A program made the position numbers and the translations under genes. Positions 7,994 to 16,121 of a stretch of 32,171 bases of DNA are shown here, in pieces. The stretch spans positions 1-32,171 of the forward strand of contig NZ_RWKW01000072.1 of NCBI RefSeq assembly GCF_003970795.1, read 5' to 3'. This stretch comes from Aquibium carbonis. Its GTDB lineage: Bacteria; Pseudomonadota; Alphaproteobacteria; Rhizobiales; Rhizobiaceae. The number at the start of each line of letters is the position of its first letter. Positions within the stretch are counted from its first letter, which is position 1. Below the pieces are notes generated by a model, which was not told where the DNA came from, did no database searches, and saw only the letters and a program-made list of their open reading frames with translations.

Positions 7994-8149
7994 TCAGCCG
8001 ACCAGCCAGACGCGGATGATCCAGGCCACCGCGCCGAGCACCGCAACACTCGCAAGCCACAACCCGACGAACCAGGCGATGCGCATCGCCCAGCCGGAAC
8101 CTCGCGCTGGCGTCCGGTCGTCTCGGTCCTGCGCCGCCGGACCGGTCAT
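7994..8149 (-). CDS. DUF2474 family protein, small oxidase-associated membrane protein
   Basis: This is a 51-residue protein with a charged N-terminus rich in Asp and Arg, then a single membrane helix from about residue 23 to 49 (IAWFVGLWLASVAVLGAVAW). It matches the DUF2474 family, small proteins encoded right after cioAB-type bd oxidase genes, and is analogous in position and size to CydX. A role as a structural subunit of the oxidase is inferred from context. Its ATG shares one base with the cioB stop (TGATG), which points to translational coupling. A hairpin 14 bp after the stop probably ends the operon. Confidence 0.82.
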   Translation of the reverse strand: MTGPAAQDRDDRTPARGSGWAMRIAWFVGLWLASVAVLGAVAWIIRVWLVG

Positions 8150-9180
8150 CAGTGATAGCCCGCGTCGGGGTCGATCTTGCCGCGGAAGATCCAGTAGGCA
8201 TAGCCCGTGTAGCCGAGGATCAGCGGGATCAGCACCGCCGCGCCGATGAGCATGAACACCTGGCTTTTCTCGGGGGCGGCGGCATCCCAGATCGTCACCT
8301 CGACGGGAACGACATAGGGCCACATGGCAATGCCGAGACCCACGAAGCACAGCGCGAAAAGCGTGATCGCCTGGAGGAAGGGGCGGTACTCGTGGCGATG
8401 AACCGTCAGGCTGTTGAACATCCGCCAGGCAACGAACAGCACCGCCGCGCCGACCAGGATCGCGAGGCCGATGCCCCAGCCGCTGAACCAGCGATTGTAG
8501 TAGCCGTCCTGCAGGAACGGCGTCCACAGGCTGACCACGCCGATGAAGCCGAGCGTGACGAGGCCGAACGGCCAGGCGAGCCGGCGCATGCGGTCCTGCA
8601 GGTCGCCTTCGGTCTTCATAACCAGCCAGGTTGCCCCGAGCAGGCAGTAGCCGGCCATCACCGCGATGCCGGTCACGATCGAGAACGGCGTCAGCCAGTC
8701 GAACCATCCGCCGGCATAGCTGCGCGTCGTCATGTCGACGTCGATGCCCTGCAGCAGCGCGCCCAGTGCCACGCCCTGCGAAAACGACGCCATGGCCGAG
8801 CCGGAAATGAAGGCGAAGTCCCAGACCCCGCGCCAGCGTTCGGTTCGCCAGCGGAATTCGAAGGCGACGCCGCGGAAGATCAGCGCCAGAAGCATGGCGA
8901 TGATCGGCGCATACAGGGCGGGCAGCACCAGGGCATAAGCCAGCGGAAAGGCGGCGAACAGCCCGCCCCCGCCCAGCACGAGCCAGGTCTCGTTGCCATC
9001 CCACACCGGCGCGACCGAGTTCATCATCACGTCGCGGTCGCGCTTTTCCGGGGCCAGCGCAAACAGCATGCCCAGCCCGAGATCGAAGCCGTCGAGGACG
9101 ACGTAGGCGAACACCGCGAACGCGATCAGGAAGGCCCAGATCACCGTCAGGTCGACGTTCACGCCGAGACCGAATTCCAT
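8149..9180 (-). CDS. cioB: bd-type quinol oxidase subunit II (CioB/CydB)
   Basis: The product is the 343-residue subunit II of a cytochrome bd-type terminal oxidase in the inner membrane, with about eight to nine hydrophobic helices. Early residues FVVLDGFDLG-like (here YVVLDGFDLGLGML, about 27-40) and GNETWLVLGGGGLFAAFP (about 62-79) are the CydB family signatures. The start at 9180 is chosen because it gives the normal N-terminus MEFGLGVNVDLT and overlaps the cioA stop as TGATG. A longer frame to 9279 lies entirely inside cioA and is not supported. Subunit II pairs with subunit I to form the oxidase that passes electrons from quinol to oxygen. Confidence 0.94.
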   Translation of the reverse strand: MEFGLGVNVDLTVIWAFLIAFAVFAYVVLDGFDLGLGMLFALAPEKRDRDVMMNSVAPVWDGNETWLVLGGGGLFAAFPLAYALVLPALYAPIIAMLLALIFRGVAFEFRWRTERWRGVWDFAFISGSAMASFSQGVALGALLQGIDVDMTTRSYAGGWFDWLTPFSIVTGIAVMAGYCLLGATWLVMKTEGDLQDRMRRLAWPFGLVTLGFIGVVSLWTPFLQDGYYNRWFSGWGIGLAILVGAAVLFVAWRMFNSLTVHRHEYRPFLQAITLFALCFVGLGIAMWPYVVPVEVTIWDAAAPEKSQVFMLIGAAVLIPLILGYTGYAYWIFRGKIDPDAGYH

Positions 9181-10625
9181 CAGCGTGCCTCCTCTGCGTT
9201 GCTCGGCCCGTGCTCGGACGGGGTGCCCTGGGCCGGGCCGGGCGCTATGCCGGCCGTGCGGATCGGTCCGCGCTCCCAATCATCCGGCCCGCCGGTGATC
9301 GGCGCATGGCCCATGAGCCGGAGTATGTAGAAGGTCCCGGCCCCGAAAACGATGAAGTAGACGATGACGAACGCCATCAGCGACACGCCGACCGCCGAGG
9401 CGTCGAGCGGAGCCGCCGAATCGGCCGTTCGGAGATGACCCCAGATCGTGTAGGGCTGCCGCCCGACCTCCGTGGTCACCCAGCCGGCCAGCACGGCGAC
9501 CAGACCCGACGGTCCCATCGCCACCGCGAACCGCAGCAACGGCCGGCTGGTGAAGAGCGTCCCCCGCCAGCGGGCGAGAAGCGACCAGCCGCCGAGCGCG
9601 ACCATCAGCATCCCCAGCCCCACCATGATCCGGAACGACCAGAAGACGATGCCGACCGGCGGCTGCTCGTCGATGGGGATCGTGTCGAGCCCGGCCAGCG
9701 GTGCCGTCAGGCTGTGGTTGAGGATCAGCGACGAGGCGCCGGGAATGCCGAGCGCGTAGTCGAGCCGCTGCTCCGCCGAATTGGGGATGCCGAACAGGTA
9801 GAACGGCGCCCAGCCGTCGGGATGGCTCTCGAAGTGCCCCTCCATCGCCATCACCTTCTGCGGCTGGTGCTCCATCGTGTTGAGCCCGTGCAGGTCGCCG
9901 ATGAAGACCTGGATCGGCGCGACGATGGCCGCCATCCACATCGCCATCGAGAACATCCGCCGCGCGCCGGGGTTCTCGCCCGCGGTCCGGTTCAGCAGGT
10001 GCCACGCGCCGACACCGCCGACGATGAAGGCCGTCGTCAGGTAGGCGGCCGTGACGGTGTGAGCCAGCCTGTACGGAAAGGACGGATTGAAGATCGATTG
10101 CCAGAAGTTCGTCGGAAGGAACTGCCCGGTGACGGCATCGATCGTGAATCCGGCCGGCGTGTGCATCCAGGAGTTCACCGACAGGATCCAGAAGGCCGAC
10201 AGCAGCGTTCCGATCGCAACGACCACGGTCGCCACCATGTGCAGCGTATTGCCGACGCGCTCGCGCCCGAACAGCATGATGCCGAGAAAGCCTGCCTCGA
10301 GGAAGAAGGCGGACAGCACTTCATAGGCCATCGGCGCGCCTATCACCGGGCCGGCCTTGTCGGAGAAGACGCTCCAGTTCGTGCCGAACTGGTAGCTCAT
10401 GACGATTCCGGAGACCACGCCCATGGCGAAGGCCAGGGCGAAGATCTTCTTCCAGTAGTCGAACAGCACCCGGTAGACCTGACCATAGCCGGCGAGCCAC
10501 AGGCCGTTCAGGACGGCGAGATAGCTCGCGAGCCCGATCGTGAAGGCCGGAAACAGGAAATGGAATGAAACCGTGAAGGCGAACTGGATTCGCGCCAGGA
10601 GAATGGCATCGGCGTGATCGAACAT
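9180..10625 (-). CDS. cioA: bd-type quinol oxidase subunit I, short-Q-loop CIO type
   Basis: This 481-residue haem-bearing subunit oxidises quinol and reduces oxygen. The N-terminal RIQFAFTVSFHFLFPAFTIG carries His22, the probable high-spin haem ligand. GDLHGLN at 243-249, followed by EHQP, is the CIO version of the start of the Q loop. The loop to the next helix is short (about 75 residues), unlike the long E. coli CydA form. GWVTTEVGRQPY at 381-392 is the conserved haem-domain motif. Short-loop enzymes are often called cyanide-insensitive oxidases. The gene heads an operon with cioB and a DUF2474 gene. A 15-bp palindrome lies 69 bp upstream. Confidence 0.94.
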   Translation of the reverse strand: MFDHADAILLARIQFAFTVSFHFLFPAFTIGLASYLAVLNGLWLAGYGQVYRVLFDYWKKIFALAFAMGVVSGIVMSYQFGTNWSVFSDKAGPVIGAPMAYEVLSAFFLEAGFLGIMLFGRERVGNTLHMVATVVVAIGTLLSAFWILSVNSWMHTPAGFTIDAVTGQFLPTNFWQSIFNPSFPYRLAHTVTAAYLTTAFIVGGVGAWHLLNRTAGENPGARRMFSMAMWMAAIVAPIQVFIGDLHGLNTMEHQPQKVMAMEGHFESHPDGWAPFYLFGIPNSAEQRLDYALGIPGASSLILNHSLTAPLAGLDTIPIDEQPPVGIVFWSFRIMVGLGMLMVALGGWSLLARWRGTLFTSRPLLRFAVAMGPSGLVAVLAGWVTTEVGRQPYTIWGHLRTADSAAPLDASAVGVSLMAFVIVYFIVFGAGTFYILRLMGHAPITGGPDDWERGPIRTAGIAPGPAQGTPSEHGPSNAEEAR

Positions 10626-10693
10626 CGGAACCAGCCGCCCCGCTCTGGCAAGGCGGTCCTTTTTCGCTGCGTTGTCCTGTCCCTAGGTACTCC

Positions 10694-10708
10694 CCTGACA
10701 ATTTCAGG
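10694..10708. promoter_or_regulatory. palindrome upstream of cioA, candidate operator
   Basis: CCTGACAATTTCAGG is a perfect inverted repeat, with 5-bp arms CCTGA/TCAGG and a 5-bp AT-rich centre. It lies about 70 bp upstream of the cioA start in the only sizeable gap of that transcript. It does not match an FNR box. The regulator is unknown. Confidence 0.35.
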
Positions 10709-10742
10709 CAATCCATCCATCATGCGACATATGGACTGCCGT

Positions 10743-10759
10743 CGGCCGGGCGCCGGCCG
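10743..10759 (-). terminator. GC-rich hairpin after the D-lactate dehydrogenase-like gene
   Basis: CGGCCGG and CCGGCCG (10743-10749, 10753-10759) form a 7-bp stem around a 3-nt loop, beginning 6 bp after the stop of the FAD-linked oxidase. No U-run follows. It may be a weak or Rho-assisted end separating that gene from cioA. Confidence 0.35.
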
Positions 10760-10765
10760 CAGGTA

Positions 10766-12175
10766 TCACAGGTTGAAGATCTTGCCCGGGTTCATGATGT
10801 TGAGCGGATCGAGCGCACGCTTGATGGACCGCATCACGTCGACCCCGGCGCCGAGTTCCTTTTCGATGAACCCCATCTTGCCCTGGCCGATGCCGTGTTC
10901 GCCCGTACAGGTGCCGTCCATGGCGATCGCCCGGGCATTCAACCGGGCGATGAACGATTCCAGCCGTTCGATGTCGCGCGGGTCGCTGGCGTCGATCAGG
11001 GGCGAGACATGGAAATTGCCGTCTCCGACATGGCCAACGATCGGCGCGATGAGCCCCACCTCGGCGATGTCGCGTTCGGTCTCGACGATGCACTCGGCCA
11101 GCCGCGAGATCGGCACGCAGACGTCCGTGGCAACGGCCTGGTAGCCGGGACGCAGGGCCTTCACCGCGTGGTAGGCGTCGTGACGGGCCTTCCACAGCCG
11201 CGTCCGCTCCTCGGTCTCGCGCGTCCACAGGAATGGTCCGCCACCGAACTCGTCGGCGATCCCGGCAAACAGCTCCGACTGTTCGGCAACGCCCGCGTCG
11301 GTTCCGTGAAACTCGAGAAACAGGCAAGGGCTTTCCGGGTAGTCGAGCTTCGAATAGGCGATCAGCGCCTTCATCTGCAAGGCGTTGACGAGTTCGATCC
11401 GGGCAACGGGAATGCCCATCTGGATCGTGGCGATGACGGCGTTGCAGGCCGCTTCCACGCTGGGAAACGGGCACACGCCCCCGGCGATGGCCTGCGGAAT
11501 GCCTTGAAGTCGAAGCGTCAGCGACGTGATGATGCCGAGCGTCCCTTCCGAGCCGACGATCAGCCGCGTCAGGTCGTAGCCGGCCGACGATTTTCGTGCG
11601 CGCCTGGCCGTGGTGACCGCCTGGCCATTCGCCATCACCGCCGTGAGCGAGAGCACGTTGTCGCGCATGGTCCCGTAGCGCACCGCATTGGTGCCCGAGG
11701 CGCGGGTGGAGGCCATGCCGCCGAGGCTCGCATTGGCGCCCGGATCGATCGGGAAGAACAGGCCGGTGTCGCGCAGGTGGGTGTTCAGCGCCTCGCGGGT
11801 GACCCCTGGTTCAATGGTGCAGTCGAGATCCTCGGCGTTGACTTCGACGATGCGGTCCATACCCGAGAGATCGACCGAAATGCCGCCGGCCGGCGCATTC
11901 ACCTGCCCTTCCAGAGACGTCCCGGTCCCGAACGGGATCACCGGGACTCGATGATCGGCGCAGACGCGCACGATGTCCTGGACGTCCTGCGTGCTTCGAA
12001 CGAAGACCACGGCGTCCGGCATCTGGTTGGGAAGGTAGGTCGTGGTATGGGCGTGCTGTTCGCGGATCGCCTGCCCCGTCGCCAGCCTTTCGCCGAAACG
12101 CTGCTTGAGGATGTCGATCGCGGTCGCAATACCGCTCTCGTTGCGGTCCATGCGCACCAGATCAGCCAATGCCAT
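10766..12175 (-). CDS. FAD-binding oxidase, probable D-lactate dehydrogenase (cytochrome type)
   Basis: This is a 469-residue flavoenzyme of the LDHD/GlcD group. It oxidises a 2-hydroxy acid, most probably D-lactate, and passes electrons towards the respiratory chain. The FAD_binding_4 domain covers about residues 48-225, with the pyrophosphate loop PFGTGTSLEG at 81-90 and GSEGTLGI at 208-215. The FAD-oxidase C domain follows, with GHVGDGNFH at 381-389 and TGEHGIG at 424-430, whose histidines are active-site or metal residues in this family. The start at 12175 is preferred because GGGAGG lies eight bases upstream; a 16-residue extension has no such site. It lies upstream of the cioAB oxidase operon on the same strand. 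Glycolate or 2-hydroxyglutarate cannot be excluded as substrates. Confidence 0.88.
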   Translation of the reverse strand: MALADLVRMDRNESGIATAIDILKQRFGERLATGQAIREQHAHTTTYLPNQMPDAVVFVRSTQDVQDIVRVCADHRVPVIPFGTGTSLEGQVNAPAGGISVDLSGMDRIVEVNAEDLDCTIEPGVTREALNTHLRDTGLFFPIDPGANASLGGMASTRASGTNAVRYGTMRDNVLSLTAVMANGQAVTTARRARKSSAGYDLTRLIVGSEGTLGIITSLTLRLQGIPQAIAGGVCPFPSVEAACNAVIATIQMGIPVARIELVNALQMKALIAYSKLDYPESPCLFLEFHGTDAGVAEQSELFAGIADEFGGGPFLWTRETEERTRLWKARHDAYHAVKALRPGYQAVATDVCVPISRLAECIVETERDIAEVGLIAPIVGHVGDGNFHVSPLIDASDPRDIERLESFIARLNARAIAMDGTCTGEHGIGQGKMGFIEKELGAGVDVMRSIKRALDPLNIMNPGKIFNL

Positions 12176-12308
12176 CCGATGTTCCTCCCTGGCAGGCTTG
12201 TGAACGACGCCTGCTTGCTTCATCTGTGACCGCCAAGGCGGCGGTGCTGGCGCATGCTTAAACCGTCCGCGATCACGATCAAGCCCAACCCGCTACGAGG
12301 TATCCGCC

Positions 12309-12791
12309 ATGTCGATCAGCGCGCCCTTCCTTTCCAGCACGATGGACATCGAGGAGAGCTGGATCGACTACAACGGCCACCTGAACATGGCCTACTACAA
12401 CGTGCTGTTCGACCGCTGCGCCGACGAGGCCTTCGCGCTGATGGGCATGGGGCCGGACTATGCGGCGTCGCGGCGACTGACCGTCTACACAGCCGAAGTT
12501 CACGTCTGTTACGTGCGGGAACTGCATCTGGGCGACCGGGTACAGGTCACGTTCCAGCTCGTCGACCATGACGAGAAGCGTCTGCGCTCCTACCAGGAGA
12601 TCCGTCACGTCGACGGCTGGCTGGCGGCCACGTCGGAAACCCTGACCCTCCACATCGACATGGGCGGCCCGAAGGTTGCGCCCTTCCCGGCCGACATCTT
12701 GGAGAAGGTCGAAGCGATGGGGACTGCACACCGTGTCCTGCCCATGCCCGAAAGGGCCGGTCGCTCGATCGGCATCCGCCGCAAGGCCTGA
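12309..12791 (+). CDS. thioesterase family protein (hotdog fold)
   Basis: This is a 160-residue acyl-CoA thioesterase of the 4HBT/FabZ-like hotdog superfamily. The motif WIDYNGHLNMAYYNVLFD at about 18-35 contains the Asp/Asn-Gly-His turn followed by the long central helix, as in 4-hydroxybenzoyl-CoA thioesterase relatives. The rest is a curved sheet with segments HVCYVRELHLGD and SYQEIRHVDGWLAATSETL. Relatives include carnitine and betaine CoA thioesterases, but no such pathway gene is nearby, so the substrate is unknown. GAGG precedes the ATG. It is divergent from the D-lactate dehydrogenase-like gene. Confidence 0.87.
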   Translation: MSISAPFLSSTMDIEESWIDYNGHLNMAYYNVLFDRCADEAFALMGMGPDYAASRRLTVYTAEVHVCYVRELHLGDRVQVTFQLVDHDEKRLRSYQEIRHVDGWLAATSETLTLHIDMGGPKVAPFPADILEKVEAMGTAHRVLPMPERAGRSIGIRRKA

Positions 12792-13087
12792 CGGAGAAGC
12801 GCCTTTCGCCGATCGGCCATCGGACAGGCGGCCAGACCTTGGTCTGACGCTGCATGGCGTGCATCATGTTGCACCGGCCGCCGCGTGCGGCCGTGCCGAC
12901 CGGTCCATGCGGGACGCTCGACCCATGCGTCGCAACGGATCTTGCCTGCGCTCCCGATCCGGCAGAAGGTTACCGATGCATTAACCAAGTCCCATGCATG
13001 ACGTGGATCGTCTGCATCGCCCAGTTGCAATCGGCAACCCTTCCGTCAACTATGCCGGCGCGGCTGGCATGTTGAACGGGAGCTGGA

Positions 13088-13291
13088 ATGACAAGCGATA
13101 TCAACAGGCTGACGCGCCGACTCGCCAAGAATCCGCTCATGACCGACTATGACTTCTGGCGTGCGTTGCGCGATCTCAACGACGAGGTCTACGCGCTGAC
13201 GAAGCGCGGCGACCCGATCCCGATCGAGTTGCTGAAGGTGCGCGCCACGCTCCGACGGAAACGGGCGGCGCGCCTCCAGGTCTGCGACTGA
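13088..13291 (+). CDS. hypothetical protein, 67 aa
   Basis: I do not recognise this family. The product is a small, soluble, basic protein with predicted helices (NRLTRRLAKNPLM, DFWRALRDLNDEVYALTKRG, IELLKVRATLRRKRAARL). It has one Cys near the C-terminus, and no signal or membrane segment. A good GGGAG site seven bases before the ATG and a normal codon pattern support it as real. The 296 bp upstream hold no gene, RNA or clear promoter that I can support; the short open frames there lack ribosome binding sites. The dienelactone hydrolase gene converges on it with an 18-bp gap. Confidence 0.7.
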   Translation: MTSDINRLTRRLAKNPLMTDYDFWRALRDLNDEVYALTKRGDPIPIELLKVRATLRRKRAARLQVCD

Positions 13292-13309
13292 CCCGTCGCC
13301 CCGCGGGCC

Positions 13310-14185
13310 TCAGGCGAGTTTCTCGCGAAAGAACGCCACCGTACGTTCCCATGCCAGTGTCGCCGCCTCCGCGTCATAGCGGGCCTCGGAGGTGTCGTTG
13401 TTGAACGCGTGCTGCGCGCCGTCGTAGACGTGGATGGTGAACTCCTTGCCGGCGGCTTCCAGCGCGGCCCGGAATGCATCGATGCCGGCGTTGATGCGCT
13501 CGTCCTGTCCGGCGTAGTGCAGCAGCAGTGGCGCCTCGATCCGCGCCACCGCGTCCGTATCCGCCTGCCGGCCGTAATAGGCCACACCGGCGCCCAGCGC
13601 GGGAGAAGCCACCGCCAGATCGTTGACGGTGCCGCCGCCCCAGCAGAAGCCCATGGCGCCGACCTTGCCGTTGGTCAGTTCGTGACCAGCCAGGAAGTCG
13701 ATGGTGGCGACGCCGTTCGCGGCCACGCCGGCGCGATCCAGTTGCCCGAACATCTCGCGCGCCTTGTCCTCGTCTTCCGGCGTGCCGCCCAGCGGCGACA
13801 GATAGTCGGGCGCCAGGGCCACGAAGCCTTCCAGCGCCATGCGCCGCGCGACGTCGCGAATGTGCGGGTTGAGCCCGCGGTTCTCGTGGATCACGATGAC
13901 GGCGGGCAGCCTGCCGGCCGCCTCGGCCGGCCGCACCAGATAGCCCTTCATCTCGCCGTCGGCTCCCGGGTAGGCGATTTCTTCGGCGACGAGCCGCCCG
14001 TCGTCGGGCTCCACGATCGCCGCCCGGGCCGCATTGGCGGCCAGCATCGGCGCGATCGCGGCCGCCGCAGCGCCGGAGCCCGCGAGCTTGGTCAGTTTGG
14101 CCATGAAGCCGCGCCGGTCGAGCGTGAGATGGGTGTATTCGTCATAGGCGTCGATCATCGCCTGCGTGACCTTCATGTCCGACAT
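13310..14185 (-). CDS. dienelactone hydrolase family protein, Tat-exported
   Basis: This is a 291-residue alpha/beta hydrolase. The Cys-His-Asp triad is visible as C181 in GFCWGGG, D228 in AGQDER and H259 in GAQHAFNN. Residues 22-55 (LDRRGFMAKLTKLAG and an Ala-rich hydrophobic stretch ending ANAARA) form a twin-arginine signal, so the enzyme is probably periplasmic. This resembles the YghX/DLH group, which is separate from classical chlorocatechol dienelactone hydrolases, and its natural substrate is unknown. The start at 14185 is set by AAGGAG upstream. The 239-bp gap to the next gene holds the L,D-transpeptidase promoter. Confidence 0.9.
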   Translation of the reverse strand: MSDMKVTQAMIDAYDEYTHLTLDRRGFMAKLTKLAGSGAAAAAIAPMLAANAARAAIVEPDDGRLVAEEIAYPGADGEMKGYLVRPAEAAGRLPAVIVIHENRGLNPHIRDVARRMALEGFVALAPDYLSPLGGTPEDEDKAREMFGQLDRAGVAANGVATIDFLAGHELTNGKVGAMGFCWGGGTVNDLAVASPALGAGVAYYGRQADTDAVARIEAPLLLHYAGQDERINAGIDAFRAALEAAGKEFTIHVYDGAQHAFNNDTSEARYDAEAATLAWERTVAFFREKLA

Positions 14186-14363
14186 GCGCGCGTCTCCTTC
14201 CGCTTGATGTGGAGGCGACCCTAGGCAGGGCGTCCAGGAGGGTCGAATCACGGCTGGTTGATCGCTCCATGGTCATGCAAGGCGGGGTCGATACCGGTGC
14301 CGCGATGCACTTGATCGGCGGAAATTCGAAGCATCATTCGCCGCGACTGTGAAATGGATCATA

Positions 14364-14392
14364 TTGGAGGCGTCGCATTTCTCCTCTATAGT
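14364..14392 (+). promoter_or_regulatory. sigma70-type promoter of the L,D-transpeptidase gene
   Basis: TTGGAG at 14364-14369 and TATAGT at 14387-14392 are separated by exactly 17 bp. This predicts a start near 14399, about 26 bp before the ATG at 14425, leaving room for the GGAGGG ribosome binding site at 14411-14416. Confidence 0.6.
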
Positions 14393-14424
14393 TCCGCAGC
14401 GTCAATTTTCGGAGGGAACGAGAC

Positions 14425-15069
14425 ATGGAGTTCACGCGCCGTGATCTTCTGGCCGGTGGAGCCGCCATGGTGGCCGCAATGGCCGTCGGCGGGCCGGCCG
14501 AGGCGAAGAAATCCTGGTTCGCCGGCACCGCGATCGACAACGACGTCTCCTGGAAGCGCACCAATTTCGACGCGATCGATCCGACCTGGCGGCGCCAGAT
14601 CGTGAAGTATTTTTCGCCCGAGCCGGCCGGCACGGTGGTCGTGGACACCATGCACCACTTCCTCTACCTCATCGTCGAGAACCAGACCGCCGTGCGCTAC
14701 GGCGTCGGCGTCGGCAAGGACGGCTTCAAGTGGTATGGCCGCGCCGTCGTCGCCCGCAAGGCCCTGTGGCCGCGCTGGACGCCGCCGCCGGAAATGCACG
14801 CCCGCAAGCCCGGCCTGCCGCAATATGTCGAGGGCGCCGCGCCGGACAACCCGCTCGGGCCGCGCGCGCTCTACCTCTACCGCGATGGCTCCGACACGGG
14901 CTATCGCTTCCACGGCACGCTGGAGCCCTGGAGCATCGGCACGGACGCATCCTCGGGCTGCATCCGCATGTTCAACGAGGACGTGATGGATCTGTACCAG
15001 CGCTGTCCGATCGGCACGGCCGTGCAGGTGCTGCCGCACATCGCCGACAACGCACCGAAGAAGGGCTGA
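14425..15069 (+). CDS. L,D-transpeptidase (YkuD domain), Tat-exported
   Basis: The product is a 214-residue periplasmic enzyme predicted to form 3-3 crosslinks in peptidoglycan or attach proteins to it. A twin-arginine signal (TRRDLLAGGAAMVAAMAVGG, cleavage near AEA at 25-27) precedes a YkuD domain over about 68-205. The catalytic signature is H163-G-T, then the run to S176-S-G-C179-I-R-M, with C179 as nucleophile. A sigma70-like promoter and a GGAGGG site precede the ATG. An OmpA-like lipoprotein starts 10 bp after the stop, so the two are probably co-transcribed and act on the same wall. Confidence 0.93.
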   Translation: MEFTRRDLLAGGAAMVAAMAVGGPAEAKKSWFAGTAIDNDVSWKRTNFDAIDPTWRRQIVKYFSPEPAGTVVVDTMHHFLYLIVENQTAVRYGVGVGKDGFKWYGRAVVARKALWPRWTPPPEMHARKPGLPQYVEGAAPDNPLGPRALYLYRDGSDTGYRFHGTLEPWSIGTDASSGCIRMFNEDVMDLYQRCPIGTAVQVLPHIADNAPKKG

Positions 15070-15079
15070 GCGGGACACC

Positions 15080-15598
15080 ATGACCATGAGGATTTGGGGG
15101 CTTCGCGCGACCGCTCTCGGGGCGATGGCGCTCGTTGCCGCGGGCTGCTCGACCGCGTCGCTGGAACCGCCCGTGCCGGACGTGACGAATGCGCCGGCCG
15201 CCGGCTTCGCGAACCTGCAGCCCGGCTCCGAGGAGGACTTCATCCTCAATGTCGGCCGCCGCACCTATTTCACCGAGGGATCGGCCGCGCTCGATTCGGT
15301 GGCCAAGACCACCATCGACAACCAGATCGCCTGGCTGAAGAAGCATCCGCGCTGGCTGGTCAAGTTGCAGGGCTTCGCCGACGATCCCGGCGGCGATGCG
15401 GCCATGACCGAGCTGTCGCGCCGGCGCGCCGAAGCGGTGATGAACTACATGATCGCCGGCGGCATCGACCGCGACCGCCTCTGGGCCAAGGGCTACGGCA
15501 AGGAGCGCGTCGTGCGCGACTGCACCGAGGCGTCCTGCCGCGTGCAGAACCGCCGCGTCATTTCCAATCTGCGCGAGGAGAAGGACGGCGCCGCCTGA
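15080..15598 (+). CDS. OmpA/Pal-like lipoprotein
   Basis: This is a 172-residue outer-membrane lipoprotein. The signal peptide ends in the lipobox LVAAGC at about residue 23. The OmpA/MotB peptidoglycan-binding domain covers about 58-165. It contains YFTEGSAALD, the LQGFADDPG region (Asp for diaminopimelate binding) and LSRRRAEAVMNYMI with the conserved Arg. It resembles Pal but lies outside a tol-pal cluster, so it is likely a paralogue. The start could be 15080 or the second ATG at 15086. It follows the L,D-transpeptidase by 10 bp, suggesting a role in tying the outer membrane to remodelled peptidoglycan. Confidence 0.9.
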   Translation: MTMRIWGLRATALGAMALVAAGCSTASLEPPVPDVTNAPAAGFANLQPGSEEDFILNVGRRTYFTEGSAALDSVAKTTIDNQIAWLKKHPRWLVKLQGFADDPGGDAAMTELSRRRAEAVMNYMIAGGIDRDRLWAKGYGKERVVRDCTEASCRVQNRRVISNLREEKDGAA

Positions 15599-15649
15599 CG
15601 CCGTTTTCCGTCCGCAGCGCATCGACGCGCGTGCGGTGGCGGCGGCGCG

Positions 15650-16108
15650 TCAGTGCCGCGCCGCGCGCTCGCTGGCGGCCAGGTCCGCGGTCGTCTTGGC
15701 CAGCCGGAACGCCAGTTCGCGGATGATGCGGGTCGCGAGCTCCGGAAACTCCTTGATCAGATCGAGCAGGTAGCCCTTGCCGATCCGCAGCGCCACCAGC
15801 CGCCCGTTGGCGCGAACCGTGGCCGAGCGGGGGATGTCGCAGAACACCGACATCTCACCGACCAGCGCGTGGTCGCGCAGCTGCGCCACCACCACTTCCG
15901 TCCCGCCCGTCTCCGACACGATGTCGGCCACCCCGCTCAGCACGATGAAGGCGCTGTCGCCGACGTCGCCCTGGCGGAACAGCAGCTGCCCGTCCTCGTA
16001 TTCCACCTTGTCGGAGGCATAGGCGAGAAGCTTCAGCTTGGACGGATCCATCGCGGCAAAGAGCGGGATCTTGCGCAGAACCTCGACCTCGTCCTTGAGC
16101 GTACTCAT
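15650..16108 (-). CDS. cyclic nucleotide-binding domain protein without DNA-binding domain
   Basis: This 152-residue protein consists of one cNMP-binding domain (about 15-115) and a C-terminal helix. The phosphate-binding cassette is intact: G84-E85, then P93-R94-S95-A96 followed by TV, which holds the Glu that contacts ribose and the Arg that contacts the cyclic phosphate. There is no helix-turn-helix, so it is not a Crp/Fnr transcription factor. The start at 16108, with AAGGGG upstream, lies 13 bp after the stop of the ABC transporter gene, so the two are co-transcribed. A sensor or regulatory partner for that transporter is the natural guess, unproven. Confidence 0.87.
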   Translation of the reverse strand: MSTLKDEVEVLRKIPLFAAMDPSKLKLLAYASDKVEYEDGQLLFRQGDVGDSAFIVLSGVADIVSETGGTEVVVAQLRDHALVGEMSVFCDIPRSATVRANGRLVALRIGKGYLLDLIKEFPELATRIIRELAFRLAKTTADLAASERAARH

Positions 16109-16121
16109 CGAAGATACCCCT

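Noticed and set aside
12192-12241. Inverted repeats GCAGGC/GCCTGC and CCGCCAAGGCGG between the D-lactate dehydrogenase-like gene and the thioesterase
   Set aside because: Short GC-rich palindromes are expected by chance here and match no operator I know. Noted only in case footprinting shows conservation.
12854-13075. Short plus-strand open frames in the gap after the thioesterase gene
   Set aside because: No ribosome binding site, random composition, and two frames overlapping each other. Not supported as genes.
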